A stretch of DNA of 64,000 nt from Zoroaster sp. YZ-2022 (GCA_029582265.1 CM055816.1:85587314-85651313), one strand, 5' to 3'. Shown: positions 33,891 to 44,874, counted from the first letter of the stretch. The notes: generated by a model not told the origin, from the letters alone. Numbers and translations are program-made.

Positions 33891-34559
33891 ACTTTTTCTA
33901 TGGTGAAACCATGGGGTTATTGTCAACCATGAACCCTTAACACAAACCACAGGAACTTCACAAACCAAGGACCTGTGTGGCACAGTGAAGGAATACTCCA
34001 ACTTCTGAACTACATGTAAGAGCCAAAGAATGGAGGTGTGCCTGGTTGGTTGAGGGGGAGGGGGTCTCTTCATACCATGAACCCATCTAAGTTCCATGTT
34101 TCCCCTTGGAGAGAAGTCCTTCCTCCGTGCTTCAGGCAACAATTAGACCCAATGACACCAGGGTTAGCTACCCCCGCCACCCCCTAATTCAAATATCATG
34201 TTTCACGATCATTTTTTGTAAATCCACAAATACAACTCAAGGGAAACAGACTAGAAACTAGTGTTGTGCATCCACAGGTAAATTTGAAACCAGGCACCCC
34301 GGCTGCCGTAATGGTCCGGTTCAAGGTACCCGTTAACAAATAGTGGGAAAAATGGATTTATGATACTTCTTTGGGCGATGCATACACATGTAGGCCTAAC
34401 ACAGCAGACAGTAGCATTCAGTTTCCATCTGTTCATTACCATTACGTTCACAGAAAAATAACACAAATTTATTATCATTTATTATCATTTGATTGAAAAA
34501 AACAAAATTTAAAAAAGTACCTTATTATAAACATGGAAGATTGTTAAGTGGAACCTGGT
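33891..34559. other. Unannotated intronic stretch
   Basis: No gene recognised. A diverged hAT-like patch with GGTACCCG lies near 34320. Confidence 0.4.
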
Positions 34560-35195
34560 GTAAACGCTGTCTTTAGTAAACTGCTCATAAATCACTGTTT
34601 AAAAAATGTGGAGTTTTTGGAGGGAAGTGGGAGGGAAGGAAATGCACTCTTCACACCAACCACTGGGTATGGACCTGGGTTGAGCTTTATAGGTACATGT
34701 ACACGTACATGTAGTTTTCTACAAGAAACTGCTCAAAAACACCATTTAAAAAATGTGGACTTTTGGAGGAAAGGGGGGGGGGGAGGAAGGAAATGCACCC
34801 TTCACCCCTACCCCCGGGAACAGGCCTGGGTTGACCTTACGTACATATGTACATATGTACATGTAGTTTTCTAAAAGAAACTGCTCATAAATCACCGTTT
34901 AAAAAAGGTGGACATTTTGGAGAGAAGGGGGGGGGGAGGAAATGCACCCTTCACTCCTACGCCCGGGTACGGGCCTGGGTTGAACTATAGGAAGTTTTCT
35001 ACAAGAACCGGGTATGGACCTGGTATGGACCTGGGTTGAGCTTAGGTACACAGACATGTAGTTTTCTACAAGAAACTGCTCATGAATCACTGTTTAAAAA
35101 AAGGTGGACATTTTGGAGATAAGGGGGGGGGGGGGAGGAGGAAATGCACCATTCACACATGTATGCCCGGGTACGGGCCTGGGTAGTTTTCTACA
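34560..35195 (+). repeat. Four-copy ~150-200-bp tandem repeat with G runs
   Basis: AAACTGCTCATAAATCAC recurs near 34579, 34727, 34877 and 35075, each followed by GTTTAAAAAATGTGGA, a run of up to twelve G, GAGGAAATGCACCC and GGGCCTGGGTTGA. G-run length differs between copies. Confidence 0.85.
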
Positions 35196-36039
35196 AGAAC
35201 AAAATTGTGTATTGTATAGGTAGTTTGTTGAATTTATTATCTGATATATTCATAATACTGTACCACCGTTAGGAAAATTATTTCTGACATAAGGTTTGCT
35301 ATGATAGCATTTACGTCTGTCATCTAGATATCACAGCTTCCTGTTCCAATAACTAAAGGTTCTGACCACAAGGGGGACATCATCTGGCAAATGACTCAAA
35401 TCTAATAGTGGAAATATTTTATGGGAAGTTCAAAATCAAGCGATTACTTATGTACATGCAATGATGATCATACAATGTAGCTTCTGTACAATATCAAGTC
35501 ATTGTAGATAGGGTAGTAGAAATGGAATAATCATTGGGGGACTGTTGTCAACTGGTACATTTACACCTTGCATATTTCACAAATCACCTGGCATGCTTGT
35601 AAAATATGGCCATTTTTAAAATTTCGACTAAACATTACTGATGTGATCTGGGAAAACCCTTCACATGGTGAAATTTGTCATGTTTGTGTTATATACATCA
35701 AATTAACGAGGACACTGTGCTGTTTTCAAAACTGTTTTATTCATGATTCTAGGTTGTCTATAACTTGAGTTATGCTCTCGGGAAGTTATAACCGCCGCTG
35801 TCCTTAAAAAACAATGGCGGAAACGAAAAACAAAGATGGCTTTTTAATTATCTGTCATCATAAAACTATGTTTTGACATAAAACGATGGAATTTTTATTT
35901 AATATTTTCAAGAATGATCATTTAGATATTAACAATTAAAATGGTACCAAAAACTCAAATTGTCAAAAAAAAATTGGGGGACTATTTTGCCATTATCTTC
36001 AAAACAAGTTCGCCGACATCCGACGGGTTTTCCCAGATC
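35196..36039. other. Unannotated intronic stretch
   Basis: No gene or clear repeat. Contains GCCATTTTTAAAATTTCG and GTGATCTGGGAAAACCC words that recur, inverted, near 36020-36050, suggesting a diverged inverted repeat of ~450 bases. Confidence 0.4.
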
Positions 36040-36890
36040 GCATCACATTTAAGCCACACAAATGGAATTCACCAATTTTTTTGTTAACAAAATGTGTGTG
36101 GGGAACAAGGGGTTAGCCAGGATTTAGAACTTGGGTGTCAAAATTTGCTGGAAATTTCAAAACAGGATGTCCAAATTGTTCACTTACGGGACAATACTTT
36201 TAAATGTAAATGACAGATAAAATAGGGTGTCCAAAATTGAAACAGGGTGTCCACAAGACACCCAGACAGGCTAATATGATGGTGGGGAATGGGGATGTTA
36301 CTAGTTGTTTCTAATACAGAGGCGGGAAAGTCAATTAGTGGAGTGTCGTGGCCGAGCGGTCTAGCTTACCAGACTCAAGTTCTGGTGTTAGCAGCAGAAT
36401 GTGGGTTCGAATCCCGGCCGTGACACTTGTGTCCTTGAGCAAGACACTTAACCATAATTGCTTCTCTCCACCCAGGGGTTAAATGGGTACCTGTGAGGGC
36501 AGAGTTGGTTGATTAGCCCTATATGCGCTGTAATGGCAGCAATTGAGCTGTATACTCCCCAGGGAGCTGAGATGGTTTCAGGAATGATTTATGAGCCTTA
36601 TGAGCCTTATGAGCCTTATGAGCAGGGGTAATAATATAATGCGCCTTGAGCACCACTCAGTTGGTGGATACGTGCGCTATATAAGTCCACACATTATTAT
36701 TATTATTATTATTATTATTAATTACTATTATGAATCTAATAAAACAAGAGAAATTTGTTTTCATACATTGTATTGGTCATTTTATACATTCGGGAGTGTC
36801 TTTTTACAAAATTATTTACGGGTACCCGGGCATACAAAGATTTCCAATTTCGGGTATCCGGTTCCTGAAATAACCAAAAACGCACAGCCT
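36040..36890. mobile_element. hAT-like element, diverged, split by a SINE
   Basis: Shares GGGGAATGGGGATG, AACAAGAGAAA, TTTATACATTCGGGAGT and the right terminus AAAAACGCACAGCC with copies at 44025, 49065 and 50868. The SINE at 36343-36720 interrupts it. Confidence 0.6.
36343..36720 (+). mobile_element. tRNA-Leu(CAA)-derived SINE, best preserved copy
   Basis: Head GTGTCGTGGCCGAGCGGTCT, anticodon arm CAGACTCAAGTTCTGG identical to that of tRNA-Leu with a CAA anticodon as I remember it, B box GGGTTCGAATCCCGG, body TGTCCTTGAGCAAGACACTT, three TGAGCCTTA units, tail GCGCCTTGAGCACCACTC and a long (ATT)n. Very close to the copy at 17903-18261. Confidence 0.92.
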
Positions 36891-37078
36891 TTGCTTCTGT
36901 ACAGTATCAAGTCACTGCAGATAGAGTAGTAGAAATGGAACAATCACTGGGGGGACTGTTGTCAACTGGTACATTTACACCTTGCATACCGGTACCTATC
37001 ACCTGGCATGCTTGCAATATATGGCCATTTTGGGAATCACTTCCTCATAAGGAAAGCGTATCGCTTAAAGGGACACTA

Positions 37079-37850
37079 TCGTCACGATCAACAGGGCATG
37101 GAATCAGAGTGCTAGTTTTAGTTTAACCAGTTCGCTTCGGATGCCGTGTATACACGCAATTTTTTTTTGTACAGCGTATCGGAGAGCATCTTAACACGCA
37201 TTCCGATTTTTGTGTGTGTCACCGGGAGACTTGTCAACACGCTACACGTGGCGTGCCGTCGTGGCGGCTGACGTGTATACACGCAATCGTTTCTCAGAGT
37301 CCATAGGGTCACGGTTCGGTGGCCCCGGACAAAATGCACTGCAAATACTGAACGAGTTCACTCTTTTTGTTGATTTTTGCCTAATCCCTTTATCCAAGAC
37401 CTGTTCCTTTGACGTACCAGCCAAGCATTTGTAAAGACGGATTTATATCCATTGTTTACGAGGCATTCGATCTCTCTCCAGGTATGCCGTCTTTTCGACC
37501 AGGCGCTGGTCGCTAATAGGCAAACACAACCGTAATTTAAAAACTAGCCATTTAATTCTCGAAATGTCAATGAGTAAAGGTGTTTATTTGGTTGTCCAAA
37601 CTTAGTTTCATTGACAAAAAAAATTATTAATGGCTAGAAATCTTTTTCAGATTTTTCACTGAAAAAAAACACGCACGGGGGACCAGAAAAAAATAAATAT
37701 TCCCGACGTCAACTGGTTAACTCAGTGACTGAAAATAGTACCCACATGATCAGGTCATATTACCATTGCTGCTGCATAAATGAGCCAGTAATTTTCAGTC
37801 ACTGTGTTCATCTTAAACTAGGACACCGATTCAATGCCCTGTTGAAAGTT
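37079..37850. mobile_element. TTAA AGGGACA MITE, right end truncated, with nested element
   Basis: Starts after TTAA at 37075-37078 with AGGGACACTATCGTCACG and continues after the nested insertion at 37721 with CTCAGTGACTGAAAATAG. It stops at CCCTGTTGAAAG without its right terminus. Confidence 0.75.
37127..37716 (+). mobile_element. TTAA-flanked MITE (CCAGTTCGC family), long form
   Basis: Termini CCAGTTCGCTTCGG and CCCGACGTCAACTGG, TTAA at 37123-37126 and 37717-37720. Inside are two copies of CGTGTATACACGCAAT. 590 bp against ~250 bp in other copies, so it may be closer to the parent element. The empty site is the AGGGACA family sequence TTTTAGATTAACTCA at about 61010-61024. Confidence 0.85.
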
Positions 37851-37960
37851 GAAAGGAAGAGATCTACCATTGTATATAATCCACATGCATGTATTCCTTA
37901 TAGTTTTGGAGATAGAGCATGCATTCAAATGACGAATGCTCTAACTGGCTATTTTGTAAT
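37851..37960 (+). pseudogene. Possible cytochrome P450 haem-loop fragment
   Basis: The open frame reads YNPHACIPYSFGDRACIQMT followed by NAL. The pattern P-Y/F-S-x-G-x-R-x-C-I-x-x-x-x-A resembles the P450 haem-binding signature (F-x-x-G-x-R-x-C-x-G), with Tyr for Phe and Gln for the final Gly. No other P450 motif or splice site is convincing nearby. A decayed captured fragment or a chance match are both possible. Confidence 0.3.
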
Positions 37961-38049
37961 TTGGCAAAGTGACCAATACCGCATTGATCACTATGACAAC
38001 TTAATTCGGGATTGGTCACTATGGCAAATTAGGGATGAATTAACATAAT

Positions 38050-38358
38050 ATGAACATGCAGGAAATACATTTAACTGATAAAATAGAAACCGTTATTCGC
38101 TGTTTTCTTGAAAACATGAACACCGATTTTGATGAAATTATCAAAGGTTATATTAATGATGTGTATTTTGATAACAAGATGATTGGAAAGAATGCATTCT
38201 TCAAAAAACATGTACATGTATCATACCTTTATAAAGTGCATTACAATCTATTCCACAGGATAGTGCACAAAAATAAGAATCAAATTCAAATTCACAATTC
38301 AAACAAAAACATACAATTATTATTGCTAATGGCACCAGGCGAGTATAAACTTGCTTGA
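38050..38358 (+). CDS. Unrecognised 102-codon open frame
   Basis: ATG to TGA, AT-rich, encoding a hydrophilic protein starting MNMQEIHLTDKIETVIRC with acidic stretches (NTDFDEIIKGY) and a basic Asn/Lys-rich end. No signal peptide, no family recognised, no introns evident. It may be a remnant of a mobile element or a chance frame, and I give it low weight. Confidence 0.2.
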   Translation: MNMQEIHLTDKIETVIRCFLENMNTDFDEIIKGYINDVYFDNKMIGKNAFFKKHVHVSYLYKVHYNLFHRIVHKNKNQIQIHNSNKNIQLLLLMAPGEYKLA

Positions 38359-38412
38359 ATGAATTTGTGAAATGTGGAAATAACTAATTAAAGCTCCATT
38401 TTACGACATTAA

Positions 38413-38731
38413 CCCTCCTATATACAGTGCAGTTGCCATAGAATTGTCAGACCTTTCAAAACCTTTCAAGTTTCCTGTACTGAAGGGTTTTGAAAGGTGA
38501 GAAAACTGTCTGACAAAAGGGACCTACATGTATGAAAGGTTTCGAAAGGTGTAACAACTCTCTGAACAAACTGGTGTTGAAATGTTTCAATACCTTTCAA
38601 AGGGTATTGAAAGGTGTGGTTGTTCAGTAGCAACAAATTCTGGAGGGTTTTAAAGGGTTCATAATAATTGATAGCCATTTTGGCCCGTAAGCAGATTTTG
38701 AAAGGTTTTGAAACGTCAAACCATAGGAGGG
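38413..38731. mobile_element. TTAA-flanked MITE (CCCTCCTATA family, CCTTTCAA word)
   Basis: TTAA at 38409-38412 and 38732-38735, termini CCCTCCTATA and CCATAGGAGGG. The interior is dominated by ACCTTTCAAAACCTTTC and the inverse GAAAGGTTTTGAAAGGT words. 319 bp, non-coding. Confidence 0.85.
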
Positions 38732-38791
38732 TTAAAATACACATGAACTGCCACTAAAAATTAAGGACTACATGTACAAGTCACTATTACT

Positions 38792-39058
38792 GATGCTACT
38801 GGCTACCACAAATCACTAAATGCCTTAGCACCAATATATTTATCAAATTGTTTGAAATTGTATGTTCCAAATAGCCATTTAAGATCAACAGATGACTATC
38901 TCCGCCTTGAATATCCTATCACAAGAGTCCAAGCTGGTGATAGATCTTTCACTGTTTGTGCATCCAAGCTATGGAACAATCTTCCTGTTTATATCAGACA
39001 ATCTGTTTCTGTTAATGCCTTCAAGAAGGCTCTTAAAACTCACTTGTTTCATCATTAA
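38792..39058 (+). pseudogene. CR1/L2-like LINE ORF2 C-terminal fragment
   Basis: The continuous frame reads ATGYHKSLNALAPIYLSNCL, later PITRVQAGDRSFTVCASKLW, NNLPVYIRQS and FKKALKTHLFHH before TAA. This matches the usual reverse-transcriptase tail of CR1/L2-type non-LTR elements (S-L-N-x-L-A-P-x-Y, R-S-F-x-x-x-A-x-x-L-W-N-x-L-P, F-K-x-x-L-K-T). The 3' region to about 39188 includes AGCGCCATGAGCC and ends in TGTAA-type short repeats. 5'-truncated and not functional alone. Confidence 0.85.
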
Positions 39059-39188
39059 TTTTGCATCTATTTATGTCTTATTCTATATCCTGATTTGTAT
39101 TTATTATGTCATATTAACTTTTGTAAGCGCCATGAGCCTCTCAGGAATGGCGCATGATAAATACTTGTTGTAATGTAATTTAATGTAA
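39059..39188 (+). mobile_element. LINE 3' region and tail
   Basis: Follows the ORF2 stop. Ends TGTAATGTAATTTAATGTAA, the short tandem tail usual for CR1/L2 elements. Contains GTAAGCGCCATGAGCC, similar to the SINE tail word GCGCCTTGAGC. Confidence 0.7.
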
Positions 39189-39707
39189 AACTCAAGCTCA
39201 TTTCGACGCCTGCAGATGTAAAACATTTGCTTAAGGACAGACTCATCATGGATGAAGGAATGTGCCTTTCCTTCCAGTCAGATGGATACCAGGAATATAG
39301 TCTAAGTCCTGCCTAAACAGTGTAGAATCATTTCAGTTATGTACATGTATGTTTCACCTTCACCCATCTGTAATCATTTTAGCCTGTCTCTTAGCTCAAC
39401 ATAACAAGGATACGTAGCCAGACAATGTACATGTATCTCTCAAAGCTGTCCAGGAAATTTGGTCCAAAAACATAGGTGAATGGCTTCATGCTAACAATTT
39501 TATTTAACTCAGGAAATTGTTTAACCAAATGCACACACCCATTTACATGTATTGGGTTAAACTGAGGGAATGTCGATCCTTTTGGTACTTCCGCTGTATC
39601 TCTTTATCACATATGAACCCTCTGTTGTCTGAATGACCTTAGGATGACCTTGTTACTTTGGGAATGCTTTCAGACAACAGAAAGGGCATTAAAAACAGTA
39701 ACAATAG
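39189..39707. other. Unannotated intronic stretch
   Basis: Nothing supportable. A weak duplication of GACAACAGAAAGGGCA also occurs near 43331. Confidence 0.4.
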
Positions 39708-39945
39708 GATCCATCTTCCCTGAAGGATCCATCTTCCCTGAAGGATCCGTCTTCCCTGAAGGATCCATCTTCCCTAAAGGATCCATCTTCCCTATTAAGG
39801 ATCCATCTTCCCTATTAAGGATCCATCTTCCCTATTAAGGATCCATCTTCCCTGAAGGATCCATCTTGGATCCGTCTTCCCTGAAGAATCCATTTTCCCT
39901 GAAGGGATCCGTCTTGGATCCGTCTTCCCTGAAGGATCCATATTC
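39708..39945 (+). repeat. 18-20-bp minisatellite
   Basis: Units of GGATCCATCTTCCCTGAA, with a subset reading CTATTAA, and two compound units carrying CTTGGATCCGTC. Open frames here follow the 18-base period. Confidence 0.9.
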
Positions 39946-40384
39946 CCACAGTTTACCCTGCGGTTTTAACTATTGTTGCCGTCAGGTAACATACCACACT
40001 GTCATACACTGCACACTTTCTCCTCTTGTACATGTATGTTTAAAGGGAATGTAAAACACCAGTAATGATTGTTGGCAATATAGTCCTGTGAGTATGCTTA
40101 CTTTCTTTGATTCAAGATTATTAAAGCACCCACATTATTGCTATTTCCAAAACACATTGCACCATAGATTTTATACATGAAACTTACAAAACAGAGCAAT
40201 TTTAGTACAATTAATCAAATTCTTTTAGCAAATAAATGTTTTTCCTTGAGAGATGTACATAAAATGTAAATTCCACATTGTAATCGGAATGAATTTTTAT
40301 TATTTTCTCATGAACAACACAATGAAATAAGCTGAAACATTCACAGTTTATTTGATTCAAAGAGAGTATACAACATACTCTTAG
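39946..40384. other. Unannotated intronic stretch
   Basis: Isolated satellite-like words (GTATGCTTACTTTCTTTGAT near 40092, TTTGATTCAAAGAGAGTATA near 40350) are the only features. Confidence 0.45.
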
Positions 40385-40525
40385 GTAGCTTCCCCGGGTC
40401 GACCCGGGTCCGACTCCTGAGCGTTCGAGTACATGTAGGTCTGACGTCATTGTCAGGTCTTACCTGGGTCAACCTCAAGTAATCTGCTTGCAAAGCAGGT
40501 CACTTGAGGCAGACCCGGGTAAGTG
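40385..40525. mobile_element. Palindromic CCCGGGT foldback
   Basis: 40458-40523 is a near-perfect palindrome with arms TTACCTGGGTCAACCTCAAG and, inverted, TTACCCGGGTCTGCCTCAAG. TGACGTCATT occurs on both sides (about 40442 and 40527). The left neighbour has CCCGGGTCGACCCGGGTCC. Could form a cruciform; probably a MITE. Confidence 0.6.
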
Positions 40526-42126
40526 ACGTCATTTTGAGAATATTCTGAATCGCCGCCATCTTTGTTTTCAGTAAGGCAATTTCAAGTTTTTGACCCTTTT
40601 CAACCCTTAAACAATGCATTTGTGAGTACAGACTGTTCTTGTACTAGAAAATGTGTTGGTTTGTACGAACCTGAGTAGTAATACGATCATTAGTTCCGTT
40701 TTTTACCCGGGGAAATAATTATTTTGCAATCGTTCGTTGTACGATATTTTATTTACAAGTCCATGCGAGCTTTGACATCGTTTTACAACCACAAGAGGGC
40801 GATCGTCCCACGGGATGCTCGTTCAATTAGCTTGTGCTCAGGGGTTCACCTGTGTGACTTACGCAGGTTACATCAGGGAAGCTACTCAAACGCACCCATT
40901 GAAACAGTTTCACCAACAATTTTGTACAGGTCCCTTTAATTAAGTTCGGAACAATGAATGACAGTTCTTTTAGTATTGGGCCCACGTTCACTTCCGCAGT
41001 GGCTAGACAGACACATGCGAACTCAGAATGACTTAAACTGTAACAGGAAAACTGCTTGTGGCTTCAAAGCCGGTCACAAATTATGAACCATAAATCACTT
41101 TGGTAACTGTAAAACTTCTGTAAACACATCCGGACTGTTAGATACAGTGTACCGGTGTGTACTTGTGTGTGTATTTTTTAATTGTTGATTATGGTTCACG
41201 TTTATAATTTCTATTTGTTTGTTTTTGGGTTGCTGAATTTTATATTGCCTTTCCGACCTCTGTTTCCTGCCACCCAGGACGTGTCCACGACTGTCATTTC
41301 CTTCCACCCAGGCCCGGTCCCCTTCCCTTTTAATTTTTCAGCAAAAAAAAATTTTTTTTTTAACCCTAACCCTCTACAGGTATTTCACAGGCACCCTGCT
41401 GAATGCAACAAAGAAAAGCATTAGAGCTACATGTATGCCAAATAATCAAATATTCGAATGATTATTCAAATGATGGTTCGAATAACCGTTTTTTCCAGTT
41501 CAAATATTCCCCCAATCATCCTCTCGTCTACATTTGGTCGCCACCTAGCAACTCCATCCTAGTCCGGGTGACATTATGTTTAGTACATTTTTTGGCCCCA
41601 CCATATCGTGTGGTGCAATTTAAAATCGGCAGCCTTTGAATATTAAATATTCAGTTGAAATAAAAATCCGAATATCCAGTTACCAAAATATTTGCAAACA
41701 CACAACCTTAAAAAGTATGCAGGCTCAATGCAACAAGATCCAGCAGCTATGGTTATTTTCTTCTCTGCTGAGGGCCACAAGATGTAACATCTTTCTTTAC
41801 ATTTGTTGCATTTTATCACAAATTTATATCGACTTGTTACTTTTTATCACCAAAATGCCTAAAAATGCAGACGTTCAGGGGACTTTGCATGCTGGACCCT
41901 CCCAGGGACTTCGCCCTCTCGGCCCTGCTCTGGGAAGGCTTCATGCTATGCACAGATGTCTTTGCAGTATTCAATTTCACTTAGGTCGCATAACATGATG
42001 CTCAACAGAATTCACAATTTGCTATTAACAAAACATGATTTGCTGTTCAAAATTAGCATTAATACTCGGAAACAAAAATTTGTTCTTCTGTTTTGTTTTC
42101 TTTTCTTTTTCAAAACATATTTTGTA
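40526..42126. other. Mostly unannotated intronic stretch
   Basis: GC-balanced at 40526-40950, with no recognised exon. 41430-41710 looks like a diverged hAT-like MITE (TTCGAATGATTATTCAAATG, CCGAATATCCAGTTACC). No gene supported. Confidence 0.4.
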
Positions 42127-42484
42127 TTAACCCTTCTGTAACTGCAAGGGTCAAAATCAGTCAAAATGTTCAATATAATATATGTACTTGCCAAGGTACA
42201 TGTATATCTAATGCACTTAAAATGTTGATATACTTGCCAAGGTACATGTATATCTAGTGCACTTAAAAGTCAAACACTGTCAAACCTTATGTGTTGTAAG
42301 TACATTTACAGGTCAAAATGAGTCGACCGTTTTTGACTGGTACATGTAGAAGCATTGTCTTGTATTGTTCAGGGTGGTCAAAATGACAGTGAAAATCAGT
42401 CAAAAATGCCCCTGTGTGCACATTTGGGTCAACAGTCAAAACAGGCAGTTGACTGATTTTGACCACTATAGCTACTTGCCACTA
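42127..42484 (+). mobile_element. TTAA MITE (CAGTCAAAAT word), one end visible
   Basis: Begins TTAACCCTTCTGTAACTG and repeats GTCAAAATCAGTCAAAATG-like words. Contains a 55-base tandem (TACTTGCCAAGGTACATGTA twice). Copies at 52165 and 56544. The right end at GCTACTTGCCACTAA lacks a clear TTAA. Confidence 0.6.
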
Positions 42485-42915
42485 ACCCTAACCTTCCCAA
42501 ATCCTCCAAAATCCTCTTTGCTAAAGTGAAGGATTTTTAAGGACTGAGGTTACATGCTACATGCTCTTTGCTAAAGTGAAGGATTTTGGAGGATTGAGGT
42601 TATTAGGCATACTTGCCTTTCCATGGTACATGTACATGTACATCCATGTTTGTTGTAGTGATTGCAAGGTCAGTGCTTGGGTCAGTGGACACTGTTTATT
42701 GCTCCATGCATGCAGGGAGGGTCCCTGGCCATGTACATGTACATGTACATGTATCACAGATTAGAAACACATGTGTGCATACATGTCATGTGCTTGCTTT
42801 ACTACTGAAGGATTTTGGAGGATTCAGGTTACATGTATGTGTAAGCAAATGGGCCTGCGGAGTTAGGGAGGATTCAGGTTATGTGTAAGCAAATGGGCCT
42901 AGGGAGTTAGGGCTA
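42485..42915. mobile_element. Fragments of the CCTAACC / GGATTTTGGAGGATT family
   Basis: AACCCTAACCTTCCCAAATC at the left and GGGCCTAGGGAGTTAGGGCT at the right, with reiterated GAAGGATTTTGGAGGATT words between. No exact TTAA bounds it. Confidence 0.5.
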
Positions 42916-43589
42916 AAGTTCAGAGGATAGGTTTTTAATTACACGGTAAATAAAACAGTAGCATCAAAGCTCCATTTAACTTTTTTAACTGGCCATTGGA
43001 AAAGTTGAATGTGTATAAATGTTGCTTGTCCTTCAGCTAGTTGCTTGACTAGCTTCAAGTGACAGTTTTCAGGGTACACTGACATGTGCAAGGCTTAATT
43101 GTTGCAATGTGATATCTAGCTGTAATCTGTTAACCAATAATTGACTACATACATGTATGTCTGTTTTATGCCATGCGTTATTTAGCCATCATCTGTTAAC
43201 TGATTGACAATGCCTGTTTCATGCCACCTACATAGTACATGTACAATCTATCCAGGGGCCTTGGGGTAGTTCCTCCTTATTCAACACCTGGCTACTTGTG
43301 ACCAATGACCTCATGACTGCCCACGATTCAGACAACAGAAAGGGCACAGAGGACAGACAGAGGGCAATGACTATTCAGAAAGACATATGTACAGTAGGAC
43401 AATTTATCTTCATAGGAATGAAGATTTACTAAGAAATGGAATGATGCATAGCCTATATGTAGGAACGAATATAAGAAACAGTGACTTTGATCAGTCACCA
43501 CCGGATACAAGATATCCATACTAATTTGTGGAGCTCCAATCCAAGAATGGATTCCTTGTTCGACGTTTATGGATCTCTATAAAATAAAG
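42916..43589. other. Unannotated intronic stretch
   Basis: No gene. TACATGTA words and ATCTGTTAACCAATAATTGA/ATCTGTTAACTGATTGACAA near-repeats at 43125 and 43192. Confidence 0.4.
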
Positions 43590-43692
43590 TATAAATCCAC
43601 GGCTTTATTCTTTCTTTGTTTCCGCGCCTTGAGCGCCCAGCAGGGTGGATATGTGCGCGCTAAAAATCTTTATTATTATTATTATTATTATT
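43590..43692 (+). mobile_element. SINE/LINE tail fragment
   Basis: GCGCCTTGAGCGCCCAGCAG, GGATATGTGCGCGCT and an (ATT)n end: the 3' tail shared with the tRNA-Leu SINE, here without its head. Confidence 0.65.
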
Positions 43693-43701
43693 AGAGATTA
43701 A

Positions 43702-44015
43702 CCCTCCTATGCCCAGGCTGAAATTTGGCCCAGTCAGCACGGCACTCACAGACAGTCACTTGAGTATTTTTGGGTGCATTGCCAATTAGTAGGTCAAACC
43801 ACAGAGTCACACAGAGTTGTGTATGTACTGTTGAGTGGTTTTAGTTTTACCTCCTAGCCACATGTCCTTGCATTTATTTGAGTGCACTGCACAAAGTCAA
43901 TGGGTTGGGAGTTACATACAAATTTTGAGTGTATTTGAGTGCACTGCACAAAGTCAATGGGTTAAGAGAGACATAAACATTTTGAGTGTCTTTGAGTGTT
44001 AAACCTATAGGAGGG
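43702..44015. mobile_element. TTAA-flanked MITE (CCCTCCTATG family, GAGTG word)
   Basis: TTAA at 43698-43701 and 44016-44019, termini CCCTCCTATGCC and CCTATAGGAGGG. Interior reiterates TTTGAGTGTATTTGAGTGCA and CTGCACAAAGTCAATGGG. 314 bp. Confidence 0.85.
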
Positions 44016-44019
44016 TTAA

Positions 44020-44383
44020 GGCTGTGTGTGGTATCCAGGTACCCACATACCCGACCGAAAATGTCATTACCCGGATCCAATTACCCATTAACAACTTTTT
44101 AAAATTTCGACTGAACATTTTAAGCCACACAAAATAATGGAAGTCTCTGATTTTTTGCAAACAAAATGAAGAAAACTTAGATGAAGGCTTTAGAGGTAAC
44201 ATTTGCCGACAGCCTTTCACATACTTGCCGGCTTTTGTTCGAAACTTGTGTTTGTATTGGTTATTTTATACATTCAGGAGTATTTATGGGTTTTAAAAAA
44301 TTGTTTATGGGTGCCTGGGTATTGGAAGATTTCAAATTTTGGGTATCCGGTTCCAAAAATAACTGAAAACGCACAGCCCTACT
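44020..44383. mobile_element. hAT-like element, near complete
   Basis: Left end GGCTGTGTGTGG with ACCCACATACCCGACCG, right end GAAAACGCACAGCCCTA. Interior shares ACAACTTTTTAAAATTTCG and GACAGCCTTTCACA with 49065 and 50868. It lies directly next to the preceding TTAA element. Confidence 0.75.
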
Positions 44384-44681
44384 AGAGATCCATGTTTCAA
44401 TTTCATCTGTACAATTAGAAACTAATATTAAAAAGGATTTCTGTGACCATCCTATCATAGTAAAAGTTATATGCATAGATAGTCAGTGATGCTTGCATGC
44501 TGTCAAGGTGCCAATCTCCTTTTCAAGTGCCTTAAGCCCACGGTAGGCCAAGTCCTGCACACTGTTAGCACTGGGCCAGCTCTTATAAGTCCTAATAAAT
44601 ACACTTTTATAACACGGAAGCCATCTTGTATGCTCTCCACACAAATTAAATGGGCAATATCATCACAATGGCAACCAATCT
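44384..44681. other. Unannotated intronic stretch
   Basis: No recognised feature. Confidence 0.4.
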
Positions 44682-44835
44682 ATGGTAAAAGAAAAACAAG
44701 GCAGACCAAGGGCAAGATGGCGGGATGAAATTGCTGAGGTACTGGGGACACCTGGATGGACGAGGCATGCAAGGGATAGAATCGCATGGAAGCGGCATGG
44801 AGAGGCCTTCGCCCAGCAGTGGGACAGGCATACCA

Positions 44836-44874
<39 letters not shown>

